25,378 nucleotides of DNA from Chara braunii (GCA_003427395.1 BFEA01000022.1:4338557-4363934), one strand, 5' to 3'. Positions 1-8,975 are shown, counted from the first letter of the stretch. Translations and numbers: made by a program. The notes: a model not told the origin generated them from the letters alone.

Positions 1-423
1 GTCCACGAAAGAGTAGTAATTCAGGATTCCGAGTATTCTCTGATTGTAGAATCTTAATATGTCAGCATGATCCATGAGGACTATTCCACGTTTTGCCGTG
101 GGTATAAAGTCTCCTTTCAAAAATCCCTGTTCTCGCAGTGTACTTAACAGTTTCCTGATGGGTGCATGCAACACCAATCTTTTCCTTCTTTCGTACCTTC
201 TGCTTTTACCACGCGATATTTGGGTACCTAGGAAGAAGAATCCGGAATCAATATGTGATATCTTAATTTCTTTGTTTAGCTCTAGTCCGAGCGTACTTAG
301 AAAGGTCGATATAAGATCACGTATCTCAATTGCGTCAGGAAGAGGGCCGGTAATGCCTATCACAAAGTCATCTGCGTATCGCACATAGCTAAGACGTCGA
401 AAGTTCGCGTCTGCCACTTCGTG
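1..423 (-). pseudogene. Group II intron reverse transcriptase/maturase, 3' fragment
   Basis: Read on the minus strand, 141 codons are open from the TAG at 424-426 to the window edge. The catalytic RT motif YADDF, in the context RYADDFVIG, lies at about 364-378. Downstream come the typical FFLGTQIS block and then a domain X (maturase) motif, FYNQRILGILNYYS, at about 10-51. In the family this protein copies and helps splice its own group II intron; such ORFs are mostly organellar or bacterial. The usual N-terminal RT blocks are not found above 426, where an in-frame TAG interrupts the frame, and no start codon is present. It is therefore a truncated copy, or the distal part of a gene continuing beyond base 1. 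Likely origins are a nuclear insertion of organellar DNA or a nuclear maturase relic. Family assignment is secure from the motifs; origin is inference. Confidence 0.82.
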
Positions 424-426
424 CTA

Positions 427-977
427 AAGCACAGCCAAAGAGCATGGAAAGAATAGGCATGTGGAAAGGGTTATGTATTGACCCCCAACGGGGGTATGAA
501 TCTCCTTACTTGTGTGGGATTGTGCAGGTGAGTAATGGCTAGAAATGCCTTGAGCGGGATAAGGGCGAGAGGAACTGGGCATCAAGAGGGAAAGGGAAGA
601 GGGATAAAGGGGCTATGGGACCCTTGACATAGAGCCAATTCATGAAAATGACTTTTGCACTTGAGACTTGGAAGTGTGATTGAGAGTGCAATCGTACCAA
701 GGAAAATGTGATGTTGTGTGTGCATGCATATGAGGACACCGAAAAGACTAAGGGGCCTACTTCAATAAGGTGGGAAGCAAATTGTGAGATCCGATGGATG
801 CGTAGAGGCAAGGGGGAGGACGGCCCCGCCGCACCCCGATGACGCCATATAGCCAAAATGCTTAGGAAAATGGTGCGCGGCCTAAGGATGACGCTTAGCC
901 TACGCACAAGAGAAGAGAAAGGCTCAAAGACCCCCTAGACTGCCTGCATATTGGAAGGAGCAGTTGCTTGAGAACAC
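427..977. other. No recognisable gene
   Basis: Frames here are short and their translations show no domain or compositional pattern of a protein. There is no clear repeat unit. It separates the maturase fragment from an A-tract and may be part of an old, unrecognised insertion. Confidence 0.4.
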
Positions 978-1000
978 AATAAAGAAAAAAAAAAAAAAAA
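978..1000 (+). repeat. AATAAA plus 16-base A-tract
   Basis: AATAAA at 978-983 is followed by a G and then sixteen A residues (985-1000). A signal directly abutting an A-tract could be the tail of a retroposed sequence (SINE, LINE or processed copy) in plus orientation, but no body of such an element is recognised upstream and no flanking target duplication was found by eye. It may equally be a simple A-rich run. Confidence 0.35.
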
Positions 1001-1234
1001 TCAGAGTTGCGGAACGACCAGCGAGACTACCACCCGGCGTGAGGGCTGAGCTACATCCCCAATGTTAAAGCTCTCTCGCGCGATGACCTACCCCCATCCA
1101 TTTCAAAGCACTAGGTGGGGGTGACCTTGGGACGAATGGCCCGCGCCCTGAGCATGAGTGTGGGCGGGCCGAGCCAATTGGGACTCGCAGTGGGGTCGAC
1201 TAAGGCTCGATAGTCTACCGGGGTTTGGCCCTAC

Positions 1235-1545
1235 ACCGTAGTACTGAGGAAGAAGCTTTCGTGATACACCTTCTTCTTCAGAGAACTCAGACATCTTGAC
1301 CCAGACATAACTTCCTACTGTGAAAGGGTCAGGCTGTTGCTTTTTGTTTGCATGCTTAATCATGGCATTGCGTCGCCTTTCCATAGTTGCGACAACAACT
1401 TTGAGCAAACGATCAAACTTCGTGTTTAGCCTGGTTGGCCAGGTGTCAGGCCAGGTGGCTGTTCAGGAAACATATTAGATAGGGGATTGTGAATTTTCCA
1501 CCCAAGGTGCAGCCGATAAGGTTTCATCCCAGTGGAGGAGTGTAT
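1235..1545 (-). pseudogene. Ty3/gypsy integrase C-terminal fragment, frameshifted
   Basis: On the minus strand, from about 1545, the frame reads IHSSTGMKPYRLHLGWK, a gypsy integrase motif (the family has NNSIHxxTGxTPxxLxxG). It reaches a stop near 1421-1426. The continuation is in another frame (NTKFDRLLKVVV, then RRRNAMIKHANKK, then GSYVWVKMSEFSEEEG and RKLLPQYYG), ending at about 1235, so one frameshift lies near 1420-1435. Homology stops at the YYG that normally precedes PWxV. It matches the integrase tail of the pol at 12.6-13.0 kb (EFSL, ENVSQKLLPVNYG), so it is a related but distinct copy. No catalytic core, RT or LTR is attached on this side. It is a dead fragment. Confidence 0.8.
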
Positions 1546-1731
1546 GCACCTAAAACATGTGTTTCTCCTCATGCATGCATTCCGGTTTGTTTCCGGTTGC
1601 AAGAGGCCTTGATTTTCTTTGATTTTCTCTGCAAAAATTAAAGAAAATCCAAGTCCTTTGTAACCGCCATATTCCAGAATGAATCTGGTCACGGATGAAT
1701 CTCCCCAAGTGACCGTTTTTTACCGTTAAGG
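1546..1731. other. No recognisable gene
   Basis: This sequence lies upstream (on the minus strand) of the integrase fragment but does not continue the integrase. The open minus frame here has no domain I can name. Confidence 0.35.
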
Positions 1732-1797
1732 TCTTTTTCTCTTTCCTTTTCTTTCCTTTTCTTTTATTTTCTTTTCTTTTCTTTTTCTCCTCCTTTC
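1732..1797 (+). repeat. Polypyrimidine tract (TTTTC-type)
   Basis: A run of T and C built from TTTTC/TTTCC units is almost purine-free for about 65 bases; a shorter similar run lies at about 1892-1920. Long homopurine/homopyrimidine stretches with mirror symmetry can form triplex DNA; whether this one does cannot be judged here. Confidence 0.8.
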
Positions 1798-1802
1798 TTG
1801 GA

Positions 1803-1844
1803 CAGTAGGGACCTGCCAGTCCCTACCTATGGCAGTCCCTACTG
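1803..1844. repeat. Short inverted repeat around a triplicated TCCCTAC motif
   Basis: CAGTAGGGA (1803-1811) is the exact reverse complement of TCCCTACTG (1836-1844). The spacer holds a further TCCCTAC copy. It could fold as a 9-bp hairpin; no function is assigned. Confidence 0.6.
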
Positions 1845-2242
1845 ACGGCCAACTCACTCACTCACTCCCACTTTTTTTGTCTGATTCTCCCACATTTTCT
1901 TTTCTTTTCTCTCTTTTTTCTAGCATGCCAAGTGTCAAGTGGCCGTTAAGGCCCTTTTCTAGCTTCTTCCTATTAGTTTTGGCCCTCCCTATGCCCAAGT
2001 CCGTTATTTCTCGGACTGTAATAATGGCCTTCCCATGCCCATGGGAGCCTCCTTTTACTCCTACATTTCTCCCACAATGGTTCCTCCTACTCCGATTTTC
2101 TCCCGGAGGGCTATTTTTCACATGGGGTCTCATTTGACTTTATTTTCTTGAGGGAGGCTGATCTGAGATTTTGCGGATTGCTCCCATGCCTCCCACTTCA
2201 GTTTTCTTTACTTTTCCTTTTCCTTTTGGCCTTCCCGTTTGT

Positions 2243-2268
2243 CACCACTAGTACTTGCACTAGTGGTG
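2243..2268. repeat. Perfect 10-bp inverted repeat
   Basis: CACCACTAGT (2243-2252) and ACTAGTGGTG (2259-2268) are exact reverse complements around a six-base loop, ACTTGC. There is no T-tract afterwards and no gene context, so it is reported only as a structure. Confidence 0.75.
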
Positions 2269-2367
2269 CTAATATTCTTGGTCGTCAAGATGTCGATCTT
2301 GACAGTGCACCTTGCATTTATTATTTTCCCCTCATGCGGTGCCGCCGTTTCTTCTTGGGACTTTAGA

Positions 2368-2512
2368 TGTCCCCGCCACTTGTCCCGTCGATGGTCCCCG
2401 ACACTTAGTCCCGTCGGTGGTCCCCAACACTTAATCCCGTCGGTGGTCCCCAACACTTAGTCTCGTCGGCGGTCCCCGACACTTAGTCCCGTTGTTGGTC
2501 CCCGACACATTT
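2368..2512 (+). repeat. 26-bp minisatellite, five copies plus partial
   Basis: Units start at 2383, 2409, 2435, 2461 and 2487, each 26 bp, with consensus core CCCGTCGGTGGTCCCCGACA followed by CTTAG. Copies differ mostly by single transitions. A partial unit precedes it (2368-2382) and another fragment lies near 2535-2555. The period is not a multiple of three, so the array is not a protein repeat. Confidence 0.9.
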
Positions 2513-2555
2513 CGCCCTGGACGCCATTATTTTTACTTAGTCCCACGTGGCCCCG

Positions 2556-3066
2556 GGTGCCTTTCCCCGAGGTGTCCCATGCCCCTTGGGCGTCTTGTCG
2601 CCCCATAGCAACCCCTCTCCTTAGTCTTTCCTCGCGCCTTGTGCGTGCCGATCTCTTTGGTCGTGGACCTCCGCTCCGAGGCTCCCATAGGTGGCCCCCA
2701 CGTTGGCCCCTCATTTCCTGGCTTCCCGCGGCTTTTGGCCGCCCATCCCTCGACTTCCTCATTCCCTTATTGCTGTCGCGCTGCAATCGCTAGTTCAAAG
2801 CGCCCCTTGGCCTTAGTCTTATTGCATTCCGATGGCCCTCCCGGCCTCCTGCTATGTTCTATATGCCCCTGTTCTTGCGCTCGCTTGCTTGCCGCCGCTA
2901 CTTCTTTCCTCCTGTGGTTCTCTCCTCAGGGCCTCACTCCCTTATGCGGCCTAATCCTTAATCTTTTCTCTCTCCTGCTTCCTCACTCCAGATTTCTCTG
3001 TTGTGCACAAATTGTCCGTATTCAATCTCTCGAGTGTTGGGAAGTTATTCGGGACCCACCAGTCCC
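2556..3066. other. No recognisable gene; C/T-rich
   Basis: Pyrimidine-rich, GC-rich sequence between the minisatellite and the plus-strand gypsy fragment. A 150-codon open frame covers part of it but reads as low-complexity Leu/Pro/Ser/Arg expected from such composition, and it runs in a different frame from the integrase piece. I do not call it a gene. Confidence 0.4.
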
Positions 3067-3519
3067 GACAACGGTCCGTGGAAGGTGCTGAACCGAGTAG
3101 GAGATGATTCCTTTGGTCCTTTTTACACAATCGATGTGCCTTCTCACCTACGTACGTACCCAGTCTTTCATGCATCAAAGTTGTTTCCGTATGAATCACC
3201 CGAAACTTCTTAGTATCGAGAGTCGATGATTCCTCGTGCTATCAAAGGCGGTCACGAGGTTGATAGAATTGTCGAGCACAGTGGAAAGGGGAGAAACAGA
3301 CAGTACAAAGTCCATTTTTTGTACCACCCGTTGAATGACTTTTACTGAATCGCTAAGAAAGATTTGCTGCAGAGTGCCCCGCGAGTCGTCAACGCATATG
3401 AACGATTGATTAGTTCCGAACAGCAGCCTAAATTCACTGGTACCCTCACTCCTACAGAACATACCCAATTTCTCTTTGCTATTTACGCTTATGATGCATT
3501 ATGCAAGGACTCCGACTGA
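3067..3519 (+). pseudogene. Ty3/gypsy integrase C-terminus plus chromodomain
   Basis: One frame runs from NGPWKVLNRVGDDSFGP through IDVPSHLRTYPVFHASKLF, the signature end of chromovirus integrase, into a chromodomain (GGHEVDRIVEH, then RQYKVHF, then AKKDLLQSAP). It ends at a probable natural stop at 3517-3519. Two internal stops break it. TAG at 3211-3213 sits where a Gln would fit. TGA at 3346-3348 sits where the conserved chromodomain Trp belongs (DFY-stop-IAKKDL). In the family the chromodomain directs integration to particular chromatin. Upstream pol is absent. The polypurine tract and LTR immediately downstream show this is the 3' end of one retrotransposon copy. Confidence 0.85.
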
Positions 3520-3530
3520 GTTACTCGCTC

Positions 3531-3541
3531 TTGAGGGGGGT
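3531..3541 (+). other. Polypurine tract of the gypsy fragment
   Basis: TTGAGGGGGG (3531-3540) lies between the chromodomain stop and the TG of the presumed 3' LTR, the usual place for the plus-strand primer of reverse transcription. Position and purine run support the call. Confidence 0.6.
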
Positions 3542-3545
3542 TTAG

Positions 3546-4919
3546 TGTAATGACCCGCCGTAACACAGACTGAGAACACTGCTGATTTCTGAAGTTTTGC
3601 CGATGGAATGGGTGCCTTGGTGAGATTCTCGCATTCCGTTGTGTTTTCTAAGGCTGTATGTGTGCGTGCCTGTTGACTTGGGTTCCTGTCTCAGTGCTTG
3701 TCGGCATGAGTGTGTGTGTGACCCGCAAGGGTACATGCTTGTTTGGCAGGCCCGTAGGGCTGGTACTTACCTGTGGCCGTGGCGTTGAGGGTTGCAGCAG
3801 GGAAAAACACTCAAGTAGCGGCGCTAGGGGCCCGCAGTGCTTAGAGCAGCAGAAAAACACTAAAGTAGCAGGTAGGCCGGTACCACACCCAGTAGCAGTA
3901 GATGTGCCGGGTACTCGAGGCCGAGCAGAAGAAGACAAAGTTAGCATTTTTAGAGGCCCGGTAGCGGTAGGCTAGGTCTAGGCCGGTACCAGTCCATCTA
4001 GTCTGAGTCTAGAGCCTGTACGGGCAATATTAGAGCCTGCAATGATGTTTTCCTCCGAAAGGGAGGAGGTACCGGTTGCTTGGGAGGCCGAGCGGACTGG
4101 AAGTCAATGCCCCGGAGGCAAGCAGGCCGCTATATCAAGAGGCCGAGGGAAGAGCTCGGCCTCATTCTTCAGTGTGCAAGTTTGGCGACACACTGTTGGA
4201 GCGCTGGTTGGAGTAGCGTTAGGTACTACAGCGCTGCTGGGAGGAAGAAGCCGGGAGCTTCCACCTTGGCTATGGTGGAGCTCTACCGGTAGGAGGAGGA
4301 GGGAGAAGGGGAAGGAGGAGAGTGGCGAGGTAGTTACCCGACTATGGTGGACACCATCTTCATCACCTTGTTAGGCACTGCATCTGGAAGCCCCCCGTTG
4401 GGGTAGTGCCGCACCAAGGAAGCTCGGGGCAGAGACAGGCATGGCGGCCTAGTGAGCAGTGACATAGCTGCTTTGCGTTCTCCTTTGCACAGGGAGGCAG
4501 CGACATAGCTACTTTGGGTTGTCCTTTGGACAGGAGGGTAGAGCCCTCAGTGCTCCGCCATAGCCTCGACCTGCATGTAGAGGAAGAGGAAGGGTGGCCA
4601 TGGCTATGGTGGACCTCATGTTGTGCCTGCAGTAGAAGTGGGATTCAGACATTGATTCTGGTTCAGCCATTCAACATTATTATTATTATTTCTTGTTTGA
4701 ATAAGCGGGGAGGAGATAAGAAGGAGGAGATTGGTTGGTGAAGAAGAAAAGCCTTGTCATTGGTCTATGCTGGAGTACATCATCTTCTTCTTCTCTCTTA
4801 CTTCTTCTTCTTTCTTCTTTCCCTCTCTCTCCTCTCAAGTTCATTCATTTTTTTTTGCAATTGGACGACATTGTACTTTCTGATGTATGTATACTTCCAA
4901 ATTGGCCAGGGTCGTAACA
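3546..4919 (+). mobile_element. Probable 3' LTR of the gypsy fragment
   Basis: It starts TGTAATGACCC just after the polypurine tract and can be closed at GGGTCGTAACA (4909-4919), whose reverse complement matches the start in 9 of 11 bases; TG...CA ends are as expected. The proposed length is 1,374 bp. It contains subrepeats: two copies of a GAAAAACACT-AAGTAGC block (about 3793-3822 and 3846-3872), a 41-bp pair at 4456-4537, three CTATGGTGGA blocks (about 4268, 4340, 4602), an ATT run near 4676 and a CTT-rich tract near 4780-4835. No second copy is in the window, so the right boundary rests only on the terminal motif. Confidence 0.55.
4456..4537 (+). repeat. 41-bp tandem duplication inside the LTR
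   Basis: GCAGTGACATAGCTGCTTTG at 4456 recurs at 4497 as GCAGCGACATAGCTACTTTG, with the remainder of the unit also similar (TTCTCCTTTGCACAGG versus TTGTCCTTTGGACAGG). LTRs of this group often carry such internal repeats. Confidence 0.75.
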
Positions 4920-4982
4920 AAAGTATGGCTTCTGTTGTTTTCAGTTCCTGCTTAACGCAATTGACTGACACATGCATGGCAC

Positions 4983-5623
4983 GTGTGTGGAGTCATCTTT
5001 TTCCTCACCGAGTCTTCGCACAGGCATATACGCCTATGCTTGAACTTCACATCCACTGTGTGCCATCATGATAACAGTCTCTCAGAATTCTTCCTGGCAG
5101 ACGAAGATGCCGTCTACTCTGATCCGGATGGAAAGAGTGCCCTGTTGCACAAGGATCGGGTCCACTTGTATATCCCACCCAAAGCCTGTCACTTCAAGGG
5201 TGACAGGTTTGTATTGATTGATTGTTTTGACTCCCCCCAGACTTTCCTACCCTGCTTGGATCTTATGGTGCTCCCCTTGCCAATTGTACATGCCAAGTGG
5301 AACCCCAACTATAATTGTAGCTGGTGCAAGATCAACATTTTTTTCATGCTCATGGCACTGGTGGTGGTGATTGGTGCTTGGGTATCAAGGACAATATGCT
5401 TTCCAAAAAACAGCTATGCACTGCCCGTGCTGCCGGAAATCTTCTATGAGCCCATGGCTCGACCCCCTTTACCGTCTGATCATGAGTTATATCATGCCCC
5501 TTTTTTGAATCTTCGGGTCATTTCCAATGTTGATTCGGACCCTCAGAGGCCCTCTCAGTACAAGCCCAAAACGCCTACTTTGTGGTCCGGTTGTGACAAT
5601 CGAAGTTTTTTCAACTTTGCGTC
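4983..5623 (+). CDS. Uncharacterised open frame, interrupted by an LTR
   Basis: The frame is open for about 213 codons before running into LTR sequence at 5624. There it continues by chance to 5777. The product reads as ordinary globular protein (for example LLHKDRVHLYIPPKACHFKG), followed by a hydrophobic stretch, INIFFMLMALVVVIGAWV, that could span a membrane. I do not recognise a family. The first in-frame ATG is late (about 5347) and the nominal start is GTG, so it may be an exon; a TTTTCAG acceptor-like site is at about 4943. It could be a host gene exon cut by the retrotransposon, an element-specific extra ORF, or a chance frame. Confidence 0.3.
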
Positions 5624-6783
5624 TGCAATAACCCATGCCATATGTCTCGTGGAAAAACTGAGGGCCCACTCAGCCGCCCTCAGCCCAGGCCGAAACAGGG
5701 GCAAAAAGACCCCACACGAGGACTCAGGGCCTGGACGTGTGGCAGATGACTTTGGTCAACTGTCAAGATCCCAATAGTCAAATTCCAAAGGTACCTAGCC
5801 CAGGCCGCTGGTCAAGCACACACACTTGTTTGTATGCAGGTACCCAGATAGCATCAGGTCCAGGGGAGAAGTCTGCAACTGCACAATCCGGGCCCTCAGC
5901 TGTGAGTCAATCTGGATGACTGTGGGGAAAGCACTCGACAATTACTACTTAATGCTGGCCTCGAGTGAGTCAAATATTCAGTCTTGCTATGCTGCTTTGA
6001 CGCTGGCTTGACTTTGACTAGACGCTGGCATTATGCTGGCTCGACGCTGGCTCGACGCTAGCTATGCACTGGCGATGCGGATGACAGCACGAGGTGGAGG
6101 CAGCATGCTGGCGCTTTCCTCATTGTGCGCCAGGCTTGCTGAGGTGGCATGCTGACGTGGCGCTACCTCTGGTCTACATTGCATGCTGACGTGGCGCGAC
6201 CTCTGGTCTACACTGCATGCTGATGTGGCGCTACCTCTGGTCTACATTGTATGCCGATGTGGCGCTACCTCTGGTCTACATTGCATGCTGATGTGGCGCT
6301 ACCTCTGGTCTACATTGCATGCTGACATGGCGCTACCTCTGGTCTACATTGCATGCTGAAGTGGCGCTGCCTCTGGTTTATAGTGCATGATGATGTGGCG
6401 CTTCCACTGGTCTTCATTGCTGATGTGGCATATGCCACCTGTCTCGACTGTTGACGTGGCATTGTCCACGCTGTCTACGTGAGGTGACTGGTTGCCAGGA
6501 GGAGGAAGATCAGGATCTGTGGATGAAGGAGGTCGGGTACTCACATAAGGTTGACGTCGTCACTGGAATCTGCTATGTCTTCATGGTCTTCACAAGATAA
6601 AGTGCCACATGGCACTATTGTGTGTGATCAGGAATATACTTATTATCATTGTTGCCGTGGAGAGGAAGGAAGCTCGGAGAGGAGTTTGAAGGGATTATTA
6701 CTGTGTGATCTTTCATCTTCTCCTTTGTCTATTCCCCCTCCACTCTCTTCTTGTGATGGTAATGAGGTACTGTTTGAGATTTA
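5624..6783 (+). mobile_element. 5' LTR, first part
   Basis: It begins TGCAATAACCC and runs to GTTTGAGATTT (about 6782), where the inverted copy interrupts it. Its missing end resumes at 8000 (TTTCACTTCACGATTTGG). The intact LTR copies in the window place exactly these two stretches next to each other (compare 22768-22790). Together the two parts make about 1.25 kb. It carries an eight-copy 34-bp array at 6147-6418. Confidence 0.8.
6147..6418 (+). repeat. 34-bp minisatellite in the LTR, eight copies
   Basis: Exactly eight contiguous 34-bp units start at 6147 and every 34 bases to 6385, with core GCTGACGTGGCGCTACCTC and tail TGGTCTACATT. A decayed partial unit follows (6419 on). Two units keep TGACGTGGC; the others show TGATGTGGC, CGATGTGGC, TGACATGGC or TGAAGTGGC, mostly CpG decay. 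The same array has fewer units at 15241-15458. Confidence 0.92.
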
Positions 6784-7999
6784 TGTAATGAACCCGGTCT
6801 GACAGATACTCAAAAGTCGTAAAATACCTGTAAAGTCAGTATCTGCAGCAAAGTCTCCAACTTGAAATATCTCAAACAGTATCTCATTATCATCAATAGA
6901 AGAGAGTGGAGGGGGAACAGACAAAGGAGAAGATGAAGATTCACACAGTAATGCCTTCTGAACCCTCTCCTTCTCCGGGCTTCTTCCCTCTCCACATCAG
7001 CAATGATAATAAGTATATTCCTGATCACACACGGAAGTGCCACGTGGCACTCAATCTCATGAAGACCATGAAGACATTGCAGATTCCAGTATCGACTTCA
7101 ACCCCAGGTGAATACCCATTCTCCTTCAATCACAGATCCCGATCTTCCTCCTCCTCGCAACCAGTCACCTCATGTAGACAGCGTGGACAATGCCACGTCA
7201 ACTATCAAAACAGGTGGCAATCGCCAGATTATCAATGTAGACCAGTAGCAGCGCCATGTATATCAGAGGCAGCGCCACATCAACATGCCACGTAGACTAG
7301 AGGCAGCGCCACATATACCAGAGGCAACACCACATCAGCATGCCACGTAGACCTGACACAGCGCAACGTGTATCAGAGGCAGCGCCACGTATACCAGAGG
7401 CAACGCCACATATACATGCCACGTAGACCTGAGGCAGTGCAACGTGTATCAGAGGCAGCGCCACATCATCATGCCATGTAGACCATAGGCAGCGCCACAT
7501 CAGCATGCCATGTAAACCATAGGCAGTGCCACGTCAGCATGGGCTGGCGCACTGAAGAAGCGCCAACATGCTGCCTCCACCTCGTGCCATCGTCCGCATC
7601 GCCAGTGCATAGCCAGCGTCTTGCCAGCGTCTTGCCAGCGTCGAGCCAGCATAATGCCAGCGTTAAAGCAGCATAGCAAGATTGAATGCTTGACTTACTC
7701 GAGGCAAACCTTAAGTAACAGATGTCGAGGTTGTCTGGCCTCGGGTAATTTTCCCACAGTCGTCCAGATTGAATCACAACTGAGGGGACCTGATGCTGTC
7801 TGGGTACCTGCATACAAACAAGTGTGTGTGCTTGACCTGCGGCCCGGGCTAGGCACCTTTGGACTTTGACCGTTGGAATTTCCGACAGTTGACTTTGTCA
7901 ATTGTGCCTCGTCCAGGCCCTGAGTCTTGACTGGGGTCTTTTTCCCCTTGTTCGGCCTGGGTCTCAGTTTCAGCGAGGCTTACTATATGGGTTATTACA
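6784..7999 (-). mobile_element. Inverted copy of the same LTR, nested in the 5' LTR
   Basis: On the minus strand this reads TGTAATAACCC (from 7999) to GGGTTCATTACA (to 6784), a complete 1,216-bp LTR with no internal region: a solo LTR by the usual definition. It splits the plus-strand LTR precisely. Flanks are TTTA (6780-6783) and TTTC (8000-8003), a possible 4-bp target duplication with one mismatch. It is visibly more diverged from the other two copies than they are from each other. It also lacks the segment around GGGGAGAAGTCTGCAACTGC found in them, and has its own repeat array (about 7225-7560). Together with 5624-6783 it forms a head-to-head inverted repeat of over 1.1 kb. Confidence 0.85.
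7225..7560 (-). repeat. Degenerate 34-bp-type minisatellite in the nested LTR
   Basis: Read on the minus strand, units such as GTGGCGCTGCCTCTGGTATA and GGCATGCTGATGTGGCG alternate with variants containing ACACGTTGC. It is the counterpart of the 6147-6418 array but with mixed unit types and lengths, so it has expanded independently. Confidence 0.75.
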
Positions 8000-8090
8000 T
8001 TTCACTTCACGATTTGGAGACTTTGATGTAGATAATGAGACTACTGATGTTTGACGATTTCTGAGTATCTGCCAGGCTGTGTTCATTACA
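8000..8090 (+). mobile_element. 5' LTR, terminal part
   Basis: TTTCACTTCACGATTTGGAG to GTGTTCATTACA matches the end of the LTR at 22770-22862. It completes the LTR split by the inverted copy and ends three bases before the primer-binding site. Confidence 0.82.
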
Positions 8091-8093
8091 ATT

Positions 8094-8105
8094 TGGTATC
8101 GGAGC
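8094..8105 (+). other. Primer-binding site (initiator Met tRNA type)
   Basis: TGGTATCGGAGC, three bases after the LTR, differs by one base from TGGTATCAGAGC, the sequence complementary to the 3' end of plant initiator tRNA-Met used by many plant LTR elements to prime minus-strand DNA. Position and sequence fix the orientation of the element and the 5' LTR end. Confidence 0.85.
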
Positions 8106-8975
8106 ATACTCTTCATCGCAATCTGTTGTCTGTTGTCAGGTGCTGACGTGGCACACAGGTAAGTGGGAAGTGCCACATGTGCAAAACGAATCGCGTTTAT
8201 GAACGCGTGCAGTCATACCGCAAGTCTGGACATTTTAGTATTGCACGTGTGAGCAGCTATCCCTTGAAGATGATGACGTGGCTGCATTGAAGACTTCTAC
8301 CGGCAAAAGCTTCGTGATGCTGGTTAAGAGAAGATTGGAATCGTCGATGTGGCACATTGGTTATGTGGCATGATGTGGTATTATGGCAGGATATGTGTTG
8401 CGAACACCTGCTGATGATACATTGCACTTTTGATGCATTGTGCTGACGTGGAATGCCAGTGTTGTGTAGTGCATGTATGCATTGCTGATGTGGCACCCCC
8501 TTTTTGAAAACCTATTAGGTCCTTGACGTGCTGGCATGGCAGACTCTCTCGAGCTGCTGTGTTGACACTCCAGGGGTGACACGTGGCATGCTGATGAGGA
8601 TGAGGTGTTGATCACATTGCTTTTGCAAATGGTACTGTTGGGAAGGATGAAAGCTAACTATCGATTGTGTGGTTGCGTTGGCTTTTTACTTACCTGTTGT
8701 CTATTTTGTGGATGCTGTGTGTACTCACAAGTGTGTTGTTGTCTTGGTCACACTGGTTGAGGCTGCAGTACCTGTTTAATGTTGTAGGACGTCATCACAT
8801 AGAAAACAAACAGCAAAGTTAGAGTAGGAAATTAATTCAAAACCTGCTTCTTTGTATTTGCTTTGCTTATTCTTGCTGTAGGAATTGCGTGTGAATTCTC
8901 TCTGGAAATGTCTGCATGCTTCTATTCTGACGCGGTTCATTCCTCTTCTATTCTTCCCTATCCCTCTCATAATCT
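8106..8975 (+). other. Retrotransposon leader with candidate intron
   Basis: About 870 bp between PBS and gag has no protein-like frame. It contains repeated TGACGTGGC/GATGTGGCA motifs (ACGTGGC at 8146, 8276 and 8581) like those in the LTR. A full-consensus splice donor CAG/GTAAGT lies at 8156-8164. A good acceptor, with T-rich tract then TTGCTGTAG/G, ends at 8881. Splicing between them would drop about 720 bases containing several upstream ATGs. No transcript evidence is available here. Confidence 0.45.

Noticed and set aside
539-907. 122-codon minus frame
   Set aside because: No domain, no start context, unconserved-looking Leu/Ser/Arg composition; probably chance.
1829-2137. Long plus and minus frames in the C/T-rich region
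   Set aside because: Low-complexity translations forced by pyrimidine-rich DNA.
2639-3091. 150-codon plus frame
   Set aside because: Different frame from the integrase piece it overlaps at 3067, and composition-driven.
5624-5777. C-terminal extension of the 4983 frame
   Set aside because: It is LTR sequence; the same translation appears at the other LTR copy near 14703-14877.
6147-7560. CRISPR-like array
   Set aside because: Units are contiguous with no unique spacers and lie inside LTRs of a eukaryotic element.
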